From contig NZ_CP080269.1 in assembly GCF_019431355.1 (NCBI RefSeq), forward strand, positions 4,645,001-4,709,000: a DNA stretch of 64,000 bases, read 5' to 3'. This DNA comes from Paenibacillus sp. R14(2021). GTDB lineage: Bacteria; Bacillota; Bacilli; Paenibacillales; Paenibacillaceae. The notes under the pieces are model-generated. The model made no database searches. It was not told the origin of the DNA and worked only from the letters and a program-made list of their open reading frames with translations. Each line of letters opens with the position of its first letter. Position 1 is the first letter of the stretch. Below are positions 46,762 to 56,800 of the stretch, piece after piece. Both the position numbers and the translations under genes were made by a program.

Positions 46762-49200
46762 TTATACTCTTTGTCGTTTTAAATGATTTAGAAAGGCTTC
46801 TTGTTTCTTATCGGTTTTTAATAGTTTTTCTTTAAGATTGATGTCCTGTTTACCGAGGGCGTCGAGCGCATCTAAGTAATAGCTGGACGCTTCACGAACG
46901 ACAGAATCTTGCATGTCTTCTCTTGTTGTCGGTTTGAGCATGGCAGCTGCCGCCTTGTACTGCCGCTGATCGTAATAGATCTTTCCTACACCAAGGCGCA
47001 AGAGAGCAGTCAGATTGAACGATCTTCCCTGGAGCTGCCCCTTCGGCAGTGATTTTAACTGCTTCTGGCGATCCAATACCGTGTTATACAGTTCAATGGC
47101 GCGAGACCAATTGGGAGCGTTGGAAGGATGATCTGCTTCTTTTGCTTGTTTACCCGCCAAGTAGTATTCCATAATGGTCGTCTCATAGAAATGGATATCC
47201 CACGGATACATGACAAGTCCATGTTCAAGTGTGGATAGTATATTATCGGCACTAGCTTCAATTTTATTAAGTTTATATAAAGACATTACAACGTCGCGGT
47301 TATGCGGCTCTTTCTCGGCCAGGTTATAAATGAGCGGCTTCATAACATCCAAATACTTCTTGTCTTGGGTTTGGTCGTAAGCCTCTCCCAGCCAATAAAA
47401 TTTGCGGAGTACATAATCTGGATTGGATGGTGAGGCGGCGATCGCCTTGTCAAGGACAGGTAGTAACTCCGTTAATGTAGCTTTGTTATTCTCGGCCAAG
47501 TTTAACGCATCGCGAAAATCATTATTCGCTTTGTAAGCAAAGTACGTTTCATACAACAGAACGATTGAAAGGGCTGCTAGAATAGAAGGGTAAATGAATC
47601 TCCAAGAAGCAGAAGATAATTTATTTAAAGGTTCAAGTTTAAATGGCTGACTATATACGGAAACCATGGCGCCGAGCGATATGAATACGATAGCTGCCAG
47701 GTAGATGAAGCTCATATCAAAATCTATGAAACTGTGGACGAGTATCGACGTAGCCGCAATGTAAAAAATAAAATGGCTTTTTTGCTCGTCGGAATCTCGA
47801 AAGAAATTGCGGATATAGATCCAGTAGACAAGCAAGATGATTCCCAAAATGAGCAGAAGTCCGAACCAGCCTACTTCGACAAGCGTTTGAAAGATATAAC
47901 TGTGAGCCTGCAGGCTGGTGTAAGGATTATGTTGGTACTGCTCGTACAGTGCTCTCCACCCTCCGCCTCCTGCTCCAAACAGCGGATAGTCAGCAGAGAT
48001 TTTCATGGCATCATCGAAAAAGGTTTTGCGTTCCAATACGCTATGTTGATTGAAATTAATCGTTTCCAATCGATTTGCTATTTCATCGGGAAGAATCGAT
48101 CTGAATGCGCTGCTTGAAAGCAGCGCTGTAACGCCGATCACAGTGACCGCAATGATGAGTAGCGGTACCGCGGCGAACGACCATTTTAATTTCGATAATC
48201 TGGATAGCCGAAGTTCCAGCCATGGATCAAGAAGGCGGTGAACCCATGTAATTATTGCTGCGGTAATCCAGCTTGCCGCAAGAATCCACAGCCAGCCGGA
48301 AAGCGCAGGCGCAGTCCATGGAGAAATGAGATGAGGGGGGGAGCCCTCATCTGGGATGACCAAATGTCCGACTTTATCGAGTACCGTCGAAATTTTACCG
48401 AGAATGGCAAAGCTAATAATTACCGCTATCAGAGAATGAAGAAGGAACAGGAGCTGGTTCTTCAGTTTAAGAAACGGGATGATCAGCAAAACAAGAAGAG
48501 GGACGATAACGAGTGCTCCCCGCGAGAGGGTCAGCATGAAAGAAACCCAGATAGGCACAAGCATCAATGCATGGATGAAGCGCCAATGCCACTGCTTTAC
48601 TGTTGCCATTAAATATACGCCAATCAAAAATAATGCAGAAAGGTAAGCTGCATAAGCATTTGGATACTGGAATACAGATGTCAACCGATATACGTTTTGT
48701 TGGTACCAGAGCGCGTCAGGCAGGTATGCCTGTCCCATCATATTAGCGAGTCCGTAGATTACGACCGCATACCCCGATACTAGAATGCCATATTGCAGAG
48801 CCAACCTGGCATTTTTTGAATCGGAGTAATACAAAGATATGTTGAAAAGCGCTGCCAACAAGAACATCGTGTATGTAGTGAACGCCGCCAAGTGTTGGGA
48901 AGCTGCATGAAACGTAGAAATGATATACGTAACTGGCATAAGCCAGATCGCTGCAGACAGGACGGCTCGCCAATTGTCTGGTTTCCAAACTTTAAATAAG
49001 TAGGCGCAGCTGAACAACAATAAAACAAATACGACAAGCTCAGCCTCTAGCAGTGGTTTTTCGTACTGCAAAATATAGCCGTTGAACAAGCCCTTGCTGT
49101 AAGGAAACGCAAATAGAAAGAGAAGCAGAACCGCTAATCCGGACCATTTATTCAAGGAAAAATCGGTTGGCGGCTTACTGGCTTTACTTTTGGTCTTCAT
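46762..49200 (-). CDS. O-antigen ligase/polymerase-like membrane protein with TPR-like tail
   Basis: The 812-residue protein has about eleven to twelve membrane segments in residues 20-560. A large loop with PLFGAGGGGWRALYEQYQHN near residue 405 is the Wzy_C motif of O-antigen ligases and polymerases. From about 590 the chain is soluble and helical with TPR-like repeats (LNLAENNKATLTELLPVLDKA, then LIYNLAEKEPHNRDVVMSLY). In S-layer glycoprotein systems of Paenibacillus and Geobacillus, proteins of this class are thought to transfer the finished glycan from lipid carrier to S-layer protein. That function is inferred here from the neighbours. AAAGGAG lies eight bases before the ATG. It is transcribed away from the exporter cluster. 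Confidence 0.87.
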   Translation of the reverse strand: MKTKSKASKPPTDFSLNKWSGLAVLLLFLFAFPYSKGLFNGYILQYEKPLLEAELVVFVLLLFSCAYLFKVWKPDNWRAVLSAAIWLMPVTYIISTFHAASQHLAAFTTYTMFLLAALFNISLYYSDSKNARLALQYGILVSGYAVVIYGLANMMGQAYLPDALWYQQNVYRLTSVFQYPNAYAAYLSALFLIGVYLMATVKQWHWRFIHALMLVPIWVSFMLTLSRGALVIVPLLVLLIIPFLKLKNQLLFLLHSLIAVIISFAILGKISTVLDKVGHLVIPDEGSPPHLISPWTAPALSGWLWILAASWITAAIITWVHRLLDPWLELRLSRLSKLKWSFAAVPLLIIAVTVIGVTALLSSSAFRSILPDEIANRLETINFNQHSVLERKTFFDDAMKISADYPLFGAGGGGWRALYEQYQHNPYTSLQAHSYIFQTLVEVGWFGLLLILGIILLVYWIYIRNFFRDSDEQKSHFIFYIAATSILVHSFIDFDMSFIYLAAIVFISLGAMVSVYSQPFKLEPLNKLSSASWRFIYPSILAALSIVLLYETYFAYKANNDFRDALNLAENNKATLTELLPVLDKAIAASPSNPDYVLRKFYWLGEAYDQTQDKKYLDVMKPLIYNLAEKEPHNRDVVMSLYKLNKIEASADNILSTLEHGLVMYPWDIHFYETTIMEYYLAGKQAKEADHPSNAPNWSRAIELYNTVLDRQKQLKSLPKGQLQGRSFNLTALLRLGVGKIYYDQRQYKAAAAMLKPTTREDMQDSVVREASSYYLDALDALGKQDINLKEKLLKTDKKQEAFLNHLKRQRV

Positions 49201-49431
49201 GATGGACTCCTTTTGCCGACTTAAGGTGAATAAATAGGTGAACAATAAAAAGGAATGTATTCAAATTAATAGGGAATGTAAGAAAAATGTAAATGCAAGT
49301 ATGTATTATAGTCTAATAACGCCAGTTATGCATTAAAAGTTTCGGTATACATTTTAAATTAATTATTGGCATGCTAAGGATGTGTGGAAAGTGTGATTTC
49401 CAATTATTAAACTAGCGATTGAAAAGGAAGA

Positions 49432-49442
49432 TTTGATATAAT
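49432..49442 (+). promoter_or_regulatory. Extended -10 promoter for the glycan cluster
   Basis: TTTGATATAAT is a TGN-extended -10 box, 58 bases before the first gene of the cluster. The -35 region is weak. The 299-bp divergent gap (49201-49499) shows no other recognisable element. Confidence 0.5.
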
Positions 49443-49499
49443 TACATTTATTTTGGGAACATATGTGAGAAATATGAATTGTTAAGGAGTTTTAAAGGA

Positions 49500-50273
49500 A
49501 TGCGGTATGTCGCTAATTTTATTAAATATAAAGACCTGTTAGCCGAACTCGTACGAAAAGATATTAAGATTAAGTATCGTCATTCTTATCTTGGCGTCCT
49601 GTGGAGCTTGTTGAATCCGCTTCTTATGATGATTGTTCTAACCGTTATTTTCTCCGCTGTATTTAAAAACCACATCGAACATTTCCCGCTCTATGTCCTG
49701 ACGGGAAGATTAATCTATTCTTTTTTCTCGGACTCCACGAGCTTTGCGATGAATTCCATCGTGGATAACAGTCAATTGATAAAGAAGATTTATGTACCCA
49801 AATATTTTTTTCCAATTGCCAGAGTGCTGTCAACATCGATAACCTCTTTAGTTTCGCTCATTCCGATTTTCATCGTCATGCTGATCTCCGGCGTTAGTTT
49901 CCATTTGTCTAATTTTCTTATTGTTGTTCCACTTGCATTGTTGATTATCATTTCCACCGGCATCGGATTAATTCTAAGTGTACTGATGGTGTTCTTCAGA
50001 GACCTCAAACATATGTATTCTATTTTCATGGCTGTGCTTATGTATATGACCCCTATTTTTTATCCGGAGAGTATTATTCCCCATAAGTATTTAATGTTTA
50101 TTGAACTAAATCCAATGTACCCAATACTCGATATGTTTCGAACGCTATTGAATGACGGCGGCGGGTTGCATACAAGTTCATTGCTTCTAAGTTGCACCTA
50201 TGCGCTGTTTTATCTTCTTGTTGGATTGTTTTTGTTTTATAAGAAGCAAGATCGGTTTATTTTTTACATCTAA
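49500..50273 (+). CDS. Polysaccharide ABC exporter, permease (Wzm/TagG type)
   Basis: The 257-residue protein has six membrane segments, an N-terminal amphipathic DLLAELVRKDIKIKYRHSYLG region near residue 16 and the ABC-2 permease motif RDLKHMYSIFMAVLMYMTPIFYP near 168. These are the signs of TagG/Wzm exporters, which move lipid-linked polysaccharides or teichoic acid across the membrane. It pairs with the ATPase next door. AAGGAG lies ten bases before the ATG; a TTG start 21 bases upstream is possible. Confidence 0.9.
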   Translation: MRYVANFIKYKDLLAELVRKDIKIKYRHSYLGVLWSLLNPLLMMIVLTVIFSAVFKNHIEHFPLYVLTGRLIYSFFSDSTSFAMNSIVDNSQLIKKIYVPKYFFPIARVLSTSITSLVSLIPIFIVMLISGVSFHLSNFLIVVPLALLIIISTGIGLILSVLMVFFRDLKHMYSIFMAVLMYMTPIFYPESIIPHKYLMFIELNPMYPILDMFRTLLNDGGGLHTSSLLLSCTYALFYLLVGLFLFYKKQDRFIFYI

Positions 50274-50295
50274 CAGTAGAAGTTGAGGGATGAAG

Positions 50296-51027
50296 ATGGA
50301 ACCCGCAATTGAAGTGAATCATATTTCTATGAAATATAGAATTGCAAGTGAAAAAGTTGATTCCATAAAGCATTATTTCATAAAACGTGTGAAAAGGCAG
50401 TTGACCTACAAGGAATTCACGGCTCTATCGGATGTAAGTTTCTCGGTGCCCAAAGGTGAAGTATTCGGTGTTATTGGGAGAAACGGAGCGGGGAAAAGCA
50501 CTTTGCTGAAGATTATTGCAGGTATCCTGAAGCCTGTAACGGGGCAAGTCGTCAAACGAGGCAGCATTGCGCCGCTTATCGAATTGGGTGCCGGTTTCAA
50601 CGGGGATCTAAGTGGAATGGAAAACATTTACTTGAACGGCCTGCTCCTTGGGTACTCCAAGAAAACAATTGAAAGCAAGCTGGAGGATATTATTGCTTTC
50701 TCGGAATTGAACGAGTTTTTACATACGCCGCTGAAAAACTATTCCTCCGGCATGAAAGCAAGACTGGGGTTCTCAATCGCAACCGCTGTCAAACCAGATA
50801 TTCTAATCGTGGATGAAGTGCTGTCCGTAGGAGATGTCCACTTTCAACAAAAATGCGAAACGAAGATCAAAGCGATGCTAGATGCAGGAACAACGGTTCT
50901 CTTCGTATCGCATTCGCTCGGACAAGTGGAGAAGCTGTGCAGCCAGACGATGTGGCTCGAAAGCGGTCGTGTGAGAGAGATCGGTCCGTCCGGAGAAGTC
51001 TGCAGGAAGTTTAAAAATAGCGTCTGA
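50296..51027 (+). CDS. Polysaccharide ABC exporter, ATPase (Wzt/TagH type)
   Basis: The 243-residue ATPase has the Walker A GRNGAGKSTLLK near residue 60, the polysaccharide-exporter-type GLLLGYSKKTIESKLEDI segment near 115, the signature YSSGMKARLGFSIA near 145 and Walker B PDILIVDEVLSVGD near 165. EVNHISMKYRI near the start is typical of Wzt and TagH proteins. There is no C-terminal carbohydrate-binding domain, so export is probably not coupled to a chain-terminating group. The second of two nearby ATGs is used because TTGAGGG is correctly spaced from it. Confidence 0.92.
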   Translation: MEPAIEVNHISMKYRIASEKVDSIKHYFIKRVKRQLTYKEFTALSDVSFSVPKGEVFGVIGRNGAGKSTLLKIIAGILKPVTGQVVKRGSIAPLIELGAGFNGDLSGMENIYLNGLLLGYSKKTIESKLEDIIAFSELNEFLHTPLKNYSSGMKARLGFSIATAVKPDILIVDEVLSVGDVHFQQKCETKIKAMLDAGTTVLFVSHSLGQVEKLCSQTMWLESGRVREIGPSGEVCRKFKNSV

Positions 51028-51055
51028 TATGAACACGTACGAGGGGGGGATAGAC

Positions 51056-53236
51056 GTGGTTCCTTTGTTATCCATCATAGTTCCTTATTACAACGTGGAG
51101 GACTACATCGAAGAATGCCTGAATTCGCTCGTGGCTCAAACGATCGGCATCGACAATATAGAGGTCATATTAGTTGACGATTGTTCTACGGACCGATCAA
51201 CTGATCTCGTAAATCAGTATATCGAACGGTTCCCAACGATGTACGTGATCAAGCAGGAGCATAATGCCGGAACAGGAGAGGCAAGGAATACAGGGATAAA
51301 GGCAGCAAAAGCTGACCACATTACATTTCTGGATGCGGACGATTATGTGTCATCGAATATGGCAGAGCATGTGCTTCAATTGCTCCAACAAGGCGACTGT
51401 GAATTGGTTCTCTACGAGTATACCTATTTCAGTGTTTCCGGAAGAAGCTACGCCCGTAACCCTTCGGCCGCGTTGTTTGCTTCCAATAGGTCAGTTACGG
51501 ATATAACGGCAGTACCTGAGATCATATTTGCTACTTCTGTATGTAATAAAGTGTTTCACAGGAAACTGCTCGGTTCGTTCCCGGATTCTCATATTGAGGA
51601 TGTACTCGTGTCTACGTTGGCTGTCTTCCATGCAAAACGAATCGAAATCACGAACGGCTGTACCTACTACTATCGAAAAAGGGAAGAAAGCGGCAAGTCG
51701 AAAACGGACGCATATTACGTTAAAAAGCAGCATTACTACGATCACTTGACAGTCAATCTCGAAATGAAAAAGCTTCTGCACACGTTCCCGCAATACAAAT
51801 TGTTGATCGATTGGTTCAATGTAAGATCAATCCAGCCGTTTTTGTATCGAATGACTTTTAACGCTTCCTTCAGTCGTCAGGAGAAAATTCACTACTATGA
51901 TCAAGTTAAACAGCTCGTCCAGAATATCGATGATCAAACGATTAATCGCATTGAACACGAGCAGTCCAGATTTGTTATTCAAGCAGCAAAACGTAGACGT
52001 TTTTTATCCTTTCAGGCAGAGATTTTAATGCGGATGGCAAGGACTAGAATAGTCCGCGTCCTTCAGCTAGGCAGGAAGACAATGAAACTGGCCGATTTCG
52101 CATTGGCTTTCTTGATTTCCTATTTATACAGGCTGCATCCCCATTACCGTGAAGTATGGCTCGTTTGCGAGCGCGGGGATGAGGCGAGAGATAATGGGTA
52201 TTGGTTCTTTAAGTTTCTGCGAGAGCAGAAAAAGCAGGTCCATGCTTTTTATTTAATCGACAAGCGGGGATCCAGCGACTATATGAGAATCAAGGAACTG
52301 GGCAATATTGTTCAGTATAAAAGTTTAAAGCATAAAATATTATTTATTCTTGCCTCCAAGTTGATAACAGCCCATAAAGGGACAATTGAGCCGTGGAATT
52401 ATGACATGTATAAGAAGGTTTCAAGACGCTTCAATCAACGTCAGCATTACATCTTCTTGCAGCATGGAATTACGAAGGATAACGTTTCGTCTACCCTGGG
52501 GAAGGAAAATGCGCCATTCGACCTCTTTATTACTGCTGGTCATCCCGAGCATAACTATATCGTATCTAGCTTTGGCTATCGGCAAAATGAGGTCAAAAAC
52601 ACCGGATTTGCACGATTTGATGCCCTGATGGATTTTCGGACAGAGAAGCAGCTGCTGTTAATGCCGACCTGGAGGAAGGCGATTTCTTGGAAGCCGAGTG
52701 AGGCTGACCAAGAACGCGTATTCGCTGAATCGGATTATTATGCGAGATATCAGTCACTCATTACGAATGAACAATTGCTTCGTTGGTTGGAAGCTAATGA
52801 ATATACGTTGATCTTTTACCCTCACTATGAAATGCAGAAATTTTTAACCGGATTCAGAACGGACTCGGACCGCGTCATTATCGCGTCCAAAGAACAATAT
52901 GATGTCCAAGCACTGCTCAAGAGCACCAGCCTTCTCATAACGGACTATTCCAGTGTGTTTTTTGATTTTGCGTACATGGGAAAGCCGATGGTTTACTATC
53001 AGTTTGATGAAGAAGCATTCTTTAATTCTCATTATACGAAGGGGTATTTCGACTATCGGAGAGATGGATTTGGCCCGGTGGTAACGAATGAGGAAGAGGT
53101 TGTATCCTACATTGCCGAAGCTGCAAACCATAGCCGGATGAATGATGAATACAGCGCCAGAGCTGATCTTTTTTTTAATAAAAGAGATCGTGGGAATTGT
53201 CTGCGGATATATGAAGCAATTACTGAACTCGAATAG
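51056..53236 (+). CDS. GT2 glycosyltransferase fused to CDP-glycerol glycerophosphotransferase
   Basis: The 726-residue protein is two enzymes in one chain. Residues 1-240 form a GT-A family 2 transferase: SIIVPYYNVEDYIEECLNSL near 7, LVDDCSTDRSTDL near 40 and FLDADDYVSSNMAE near 94 with the metal-binding DxD. After a helical linker, residues about 370-726 match the TagF/TagB glycerophosphotransferase family: FLQHGITKDNVSSTLGKENAPFD near 475, LMPTWRKAI near 535, FYPHYEMQKF near 590 and LLITDYSSVFFDFAYMGKPMVYYQ near 628. It could add a sugar and then a glycerol-phosphate unit to a surface polymer. The GTG used has GAGGGGGGA six bases upstream. Linked ABC genes suggest a wall-glycan role. Confidence 0.88.
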   Translation: MVPLLSIIVPYYNVEDYIEECLNSLVAQTIGIDNIEVILVDDCSTDRSTDLVNQYIERFPTMYVIKQEHNAGTGEARNTGIKAAKADHITFLDADDYVSSNMAEHVLQLLQQGDCELVLYEYTYFSVSGRSYARNPSAALFASNRSVTDITAVPEIIFATSVCNKVFHRKLLGSFPDSHIEDVLVSTLAVFHAKRIEITNGCTYYYRKREESGKSKTDAYYVKKQHYYDHLTVNLEMKKLLHTFPQYKLLIDWFNVRSIQPFLYRMTFNASFSRQEKIHYYDQVKQLVQNIDDQTINRIEHEQSRFVIQAAKRRRFLSFQAEILMRMARTRIVRVLQLGRKTMKLADFALAFLISYLYRLHPHYREVWLVCERGDEARDNGYWFFKFLREQKKQVHAFYLIDKRGSSDYMRIKELGNIVQYKSLKHKILFILASKLITAHKGTIEPWNYDMYKKVSRRFNQRQHYIFLQHGITKDNVSSTLGKENAPFDLFITAGHPEHNYIVSSFGYRQNEVKNTGFARFDALMDFRTEKQLLLMPTWRKAISWKPSEADQERVFAESDYYARYQSLITNEQLLRWLEANEYTLIFYPHYEMQKFLTGFRTDSDRVIIASKEQYDVQALLKSTSLLITDYSSVFFDFAYMGKPMVYYQFDEEAFFNSHYTKGYFDYRRDGFGPVVTNEEEVVSYIAEAANHSRMNDEYSARADLFFNKRDRGNCLRIYEAITELE

Positions 53237-53248
53237 AGGAATATCTTC

Positions 53249-54064
53249 ATGAACTTACCAATCGTTTCTGTTATTATACGAACTCACAACCGCAATGAAT
53301 TGTTGGCTAGAGCACTAGAGAGTGTGCATGGGCAGACATTCAAAGATATACAAATCGTCGTCATAGAAGACGGGCCATCTCTAGCGGAGAAGATTACGGA
53401 GGCTTTTGCGGATCTCAATATTATCTACTATGCAACAGGAGAGCAAATAGGGAGAGTAAAGGCTGCAAATATTGGACTTTCGCTTGCCAAAGGGAAATAT
53501 ATTAATTTTCTTGATGATGATGATTTTTTCTATCCTAATCATGTTCAACTGCTTGTTCAGGCATTGGAAAAGAACCCAGATTATGATGCTGCTCACGCAG
53601 GAGCAGTGGAAATTATGGCTAGCTATAAAAGTCTCCAGCCACTTATCATGGTCGGCCATAGGATGACATTGCGTTATATGGAAGCGGTTGACCACGACAA
53701 TATCTTCTTTCGGAACTTCTTCCCCATTCAGGCGGTGATGTTTAAACAACAGTTAATTCAACGGAATGGTGGAATGGATGAATCACTGGAGTTATTAGAG
53801 GATTGGGATTTGTGGATAAAATTTAGTCTGACAGGTCAGTATTATTTCATTAATGAGGTCACTTCAGCTTATATTGTTCATTACGATAAGCAAGAGAGAA
53901 CAAGAAGAAAAACAGAATTGATGAAGTACGAAAAAATCATACAGGATAAATATAAAGCTATTATTAATTCCAAAGGTCTTGTTCGTCCAAATGTTTTGCA
54001 GAGAATAGCTCGAAAATATAAACGAGTTGGGTTCATGGCTATGATTAGAGATTTGAATAGTTAA
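53249..54064 (+). CDS. GT2 family glycosyltransferase
   Basis: This 271-residue protein is a single GT-A domain: SVIIRTHNRNELLARALESV near residue 8, VVIEDGPSLAEKI near 37, INFLDDDDFFYPNHVQ near 85 with the DxD-type acidic run, and ELLEDWDLWIKFSLTGQYYF near 175. It should transfer one sugar from a nucleotide donor onto the growing glycan at the inner membrane face. Donor and acceptor cannot be read from the sequence. GAGGAATATC precedes the ATG. It lies between two large fused transferases. Confidence 0.88.
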   Translation: MNLPIVSVIIRTHNRNELLARALESVHGQTFKDIQIVVIEDGPSLAEKITEAFADLNIIYYATGEQIGRVKAANIGLSLAKGKYINFLDDDDFFYPNHVQLLVQALEKNPDYDAAHAGAVEIMASYKSLQPLIMVGHRMTLRYMEAVDHDNIFFRNFFPIQAVMFKQQLIQRNGGMDESLELLEDWDLWIKFSLTGQYYFINEVTSAYIVHYDKQERTRRKTELMKYEKIIQDKYKAIINSKGLVRPNVLQRIARKYKRVGFMAMIRDLNS

Positions 54065-54098
54065 ATCTTCCTTTGAAAGATTGGAATTGGAGGGCAAC

Positions 54099-56771
54099 AT
54101 GGAGAAACATAACGAGAGCGAACAAGTATTTTTGTTTACAATTATTATGGCAGTACATAATGTTGAACGTTATATCAAAGAAGCGGTAGACAGTGTCATC
54201 ACTCAAACCCTGAACTTTAACAAACATATTCAACTTATTCTTGTTAATGATGGAAGTTCGGATAATTCGGGTTTATTATGTAAAGCCTTTAGGGATCAAT
54301 ACCCAGCGAACATTATTTATTTGGAGCAGGAAAACGCAGGCGTGAGCTCTGCGCGTAACCAGGGATTGATGCGGGCACAAGGAAAGTATGTTAATTTCCT
54401 AGATCCGGACGACAAGTTGTCCCCGACTGTGCTTGAGAGGGTTTTTCAATTTTTCGAGAACCATTGCGAGGTAACGGACGTTGTCTCAATTCCAATGCTG
54501 TTTTTTGATGGAAGAACAGGTGATCACCAGCTTAATTATAAATTCACCAAAGATAGAATCATTGATTTAAATTCGGATTATAAAAGCATACAACTTTCCA
54601 TGTCCAGTGCATTTGTGAAAAGAAATGCTTTTAACGGGATGAACTTCAATGAAAAAATGATCTTTGCAGAGGATGCGGAATTGCTCAATCGTATATTGCT
54701 TAAAACGAATAAGCTGGGCGTCGTAACAGGGGTAAATTATCTCTACCGAAAAAGATTGGACGGAAGTTCTGCTATTCAATCAGTTAGCAAAACAGAGGTA
54801 TGGTATTTGAATAGTATAGAATCCTTCAGCCTTTCCCTAATTAATTATTGTATCATGAATTATTCAGAAATACCCCACTACATACAATATGTTATTATGT
54901 ACGACCTACAATGGAAATTAAAAGAAACGGACATCTCGGCACTACCGAATACACAACAAGAGTTGTACATGAATAAATTAAGCCATGTCCTTGGCTTCAT
55001 TGAAAATAATATCATCATGGAGCAAAAGAATATAAATATTCATCAGAAGTTATTTGCTTTGCAACTCAAGTATAAAGCACTTAACCTTGATTATAAATAT
55101 ACCAACGTCTTTACAACAAAAGACGTGAAAAAATATCTGGATCGTTATTATCTCTGTTCATTAAACGAACAAGCCGCAACAATAGAAATTTTAGAAATCA
55201 GAAATGGCATGTTCATTTTAGAAGGGAATTTCGGTTCTTGTTTCCTGAAGCATGAAATCCAGATTTATGCCGAATTTAATAATCATCGATATCCTGTTTC
55301 CGAGGTTCGCAGGGATCTGCATGCAATGCGATCACTAGGACAAGTCATAAAAGAGTATTATGGGTTCGAAATTAAAATACCATTAACGAAGTTGAATAAT
55401 AAAAAGTCGTTAACCTTATTCGTTGAAGTAGAAGGGGTCAGCGTTCCGTTAAATGTAAAGTTTAATCGATTTTCTCATCTTTCATCTAGAATTAAAAATA
55501 GTTATTATACCAACGAAGACTGGATCGCTTCGTTTGATAGCATAAATAGATCTTTTATAATTGAGCCCAAATCAGCTTATACCATATTGAAAAAGGAAGT
55601 TAGATTACTGCAGAGGGTCATGAGAGATAGAGAAGTTGGTTCGAGAAAAGCGGTGGTTGCAAGAATATGTTCACATCTCCTACGCATGACCAAAAAGAAA
55701 GAAGTATGGCTGTTCATGGATCGGCAAGATAAGGCTGACGATAATGCAGAGCACTTGTTTAAATATTCGAATAAGTTGAAAGATAGGGTCAAGAAGTATT
55801 ATGTCATACAGGAACACTCAGACGACTATTCAAGACTTAAACGAGAGGGGAAAGTAGTGAAATGGGGCAGTAACAAACACAAGTTGCTGCAGCTCATTGC
55901 TGACAAAGTGGTTTCCTCCCATGTCGACGAATGGGTGATTAATCCTTATTTCACATTGGACAAGTACTACCGGGACCTTATGAAGTATGATTTTGTTTTT
56001 CTTCAGCATGGAATAACTAAAGACGATATTTCTAGTTGGCTAAATAAATACAATAAGAATATAAAACTCTTTATTACGGCTGCACACATGGAATATAACT
56101 CCATTATTTATGGGAGCTACGGTTATGAAAAGTCTGCCATTGCGATGACAGGTTTTCCGAGATTCGATAATTTAACCAATGAGGATCAACGAAAAATTCT
56201 AATTGCTCCCACATGGCGTAAAGCGCTCGTACGAGATGTGGATCAACAAACAGGAATCCGTCCTTATTCTGACATTTTCAAGGAATCAAAATACTTCAAT
56301 TTCTATAATAAGCTGATCAATGATGATCGAGTAATTCAAGCAGCCAAGCAATATAAATATTCGATCGTCTTTTTCCCGCACCCTAATATTCATCAGCAAT
56401 TAAAGGATTTTGACCTTCATCCTGACGTAGAATTCGTAGAGTTAAATGCGAACTATCAAAATCTTTTTAAAGAATCAAGCATGCTTATTACCGATTATTC
56501 CTCTATCTTTTTTGACTTTGCTTATTTAAAAAAACCAGTAGTATACAGCCACTTTGAGCCATCTCAATATAAGAGCGGATACTTTGACTATAGTGAAATG
56601 GGGTTCGGTGAAATTTGCGAAACTTATAATGAACTCGTGCAAACCATGATAGGGTATATGAAACTAAATTGCCAAATGAAAGAAGAATATAAGGAACGGG
56701 TAAATCGATTCTTTGCTTTTACTGATCGTGATAATTCCGCCCGTGTCTATCAAGCGATTACACAGTTATAG
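54099..56771 (+). CDS. GT2 glycosyltransferase fused to CDP-glycerol glycerophosphotransferase (second copy)
   Basis: At 890 residues this is longer than the first fusion but has the same plan. The GT2 domain has FTIIMAVHNVERYIKEAVDSV near 12, LVNDGSSDNSGLL near 47 and NFLDPDDKLSPTV near 95. A middle region of about 250 residues follows (a beta-rich part near 370-480), not found in the first fusion. The C-terminal TagF-like domain has FLQHGITKDDISSWLNKYN near 640, IAPTWRKALV near 705, FFPHPNIHQQL near 765 and LITDYSSIFFDFAYLKKPVVY near 805. The DNA is noticeably AT-rich, suggesting horizontal acquisition. ATG is chosen from GGAGGGCAAC spacing. Confidence 0.87.
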   Translation: MEKHNESEQVFLFTIIMAVHNVERYIKEAVDSVITQTLNFNKHIQLILVNDGSSDNSGLLCKAFRDQYPANIIYLEQENAGVSSARNQGLMRAQGKYVNFLDPDDKLSPTVLERVFQFFENHCEVTDVVSIPMLFFDGRTGDHQLNYKFTKDRIIDLNSDYKSIQLSMSSAFVKRNAFNGMNFNEKMIFAEDAELLNRILLKTNKLGVVTGVNYLYRKRLDGSSAIQSVSKTEVWYLNSIESFSLSLINYCIMNYSEIPHYIQYVIMYDLQWKLKETDISALPNTQQELYMNKLSHVLGFIENNIIMEQKNINIHQKLFALQLKYKALNLDYKYTNVFTTKDVKKYLDRYYLCSLNEQAATIEILEIRNGMFILEGNFGSCFLKHEIQIYAEFNNHRYPVSEVRRDLHAMRSLGQVIKEYYGFEIKIPLTKLNNKKSLTLFVEVEGVSVPLNVKFNRFSHLSSRIKNSYYTNEDWIASFDSINRSFIIEPKSAYTILKKEVRLLQRVMRDREVGSRKAVVARICSHLLRMTKKKEVWLFMDRQDKADDNAEHLFKYSNKLKDRVKKYYVIQEHSDDYSRLKREGKVVKWGSNKHKLLQLIADKVVSSHVDEWVINPYFTLDKYYRDLMKYDFVFLQHGITKDDISSWLNKYNKNIKLFITAAHMEYNSIIYGSYGYEKSAIAMTGFPRFDNLTNEDQRKILIAPTWRKALVRDVDQQTGIRPYSDIFKESKYFNFYNKLINDDRVIQAAKQYKYSIVFFPHPNIHQQLKDFDLHPDVEFVELNANYQNLFKESSMLITDYSSIFFDFAYLKKPVVYSHFEPSQYKSGYFDYSEMGFGEICETYNELVQTMIGYMKLNCQMKEEYKERVNRFFAFTDRDNSARVYQAITQL

Positions 56772-56800
56772 TTTATTACGCTTGATTAAGGAGGCCCTCG

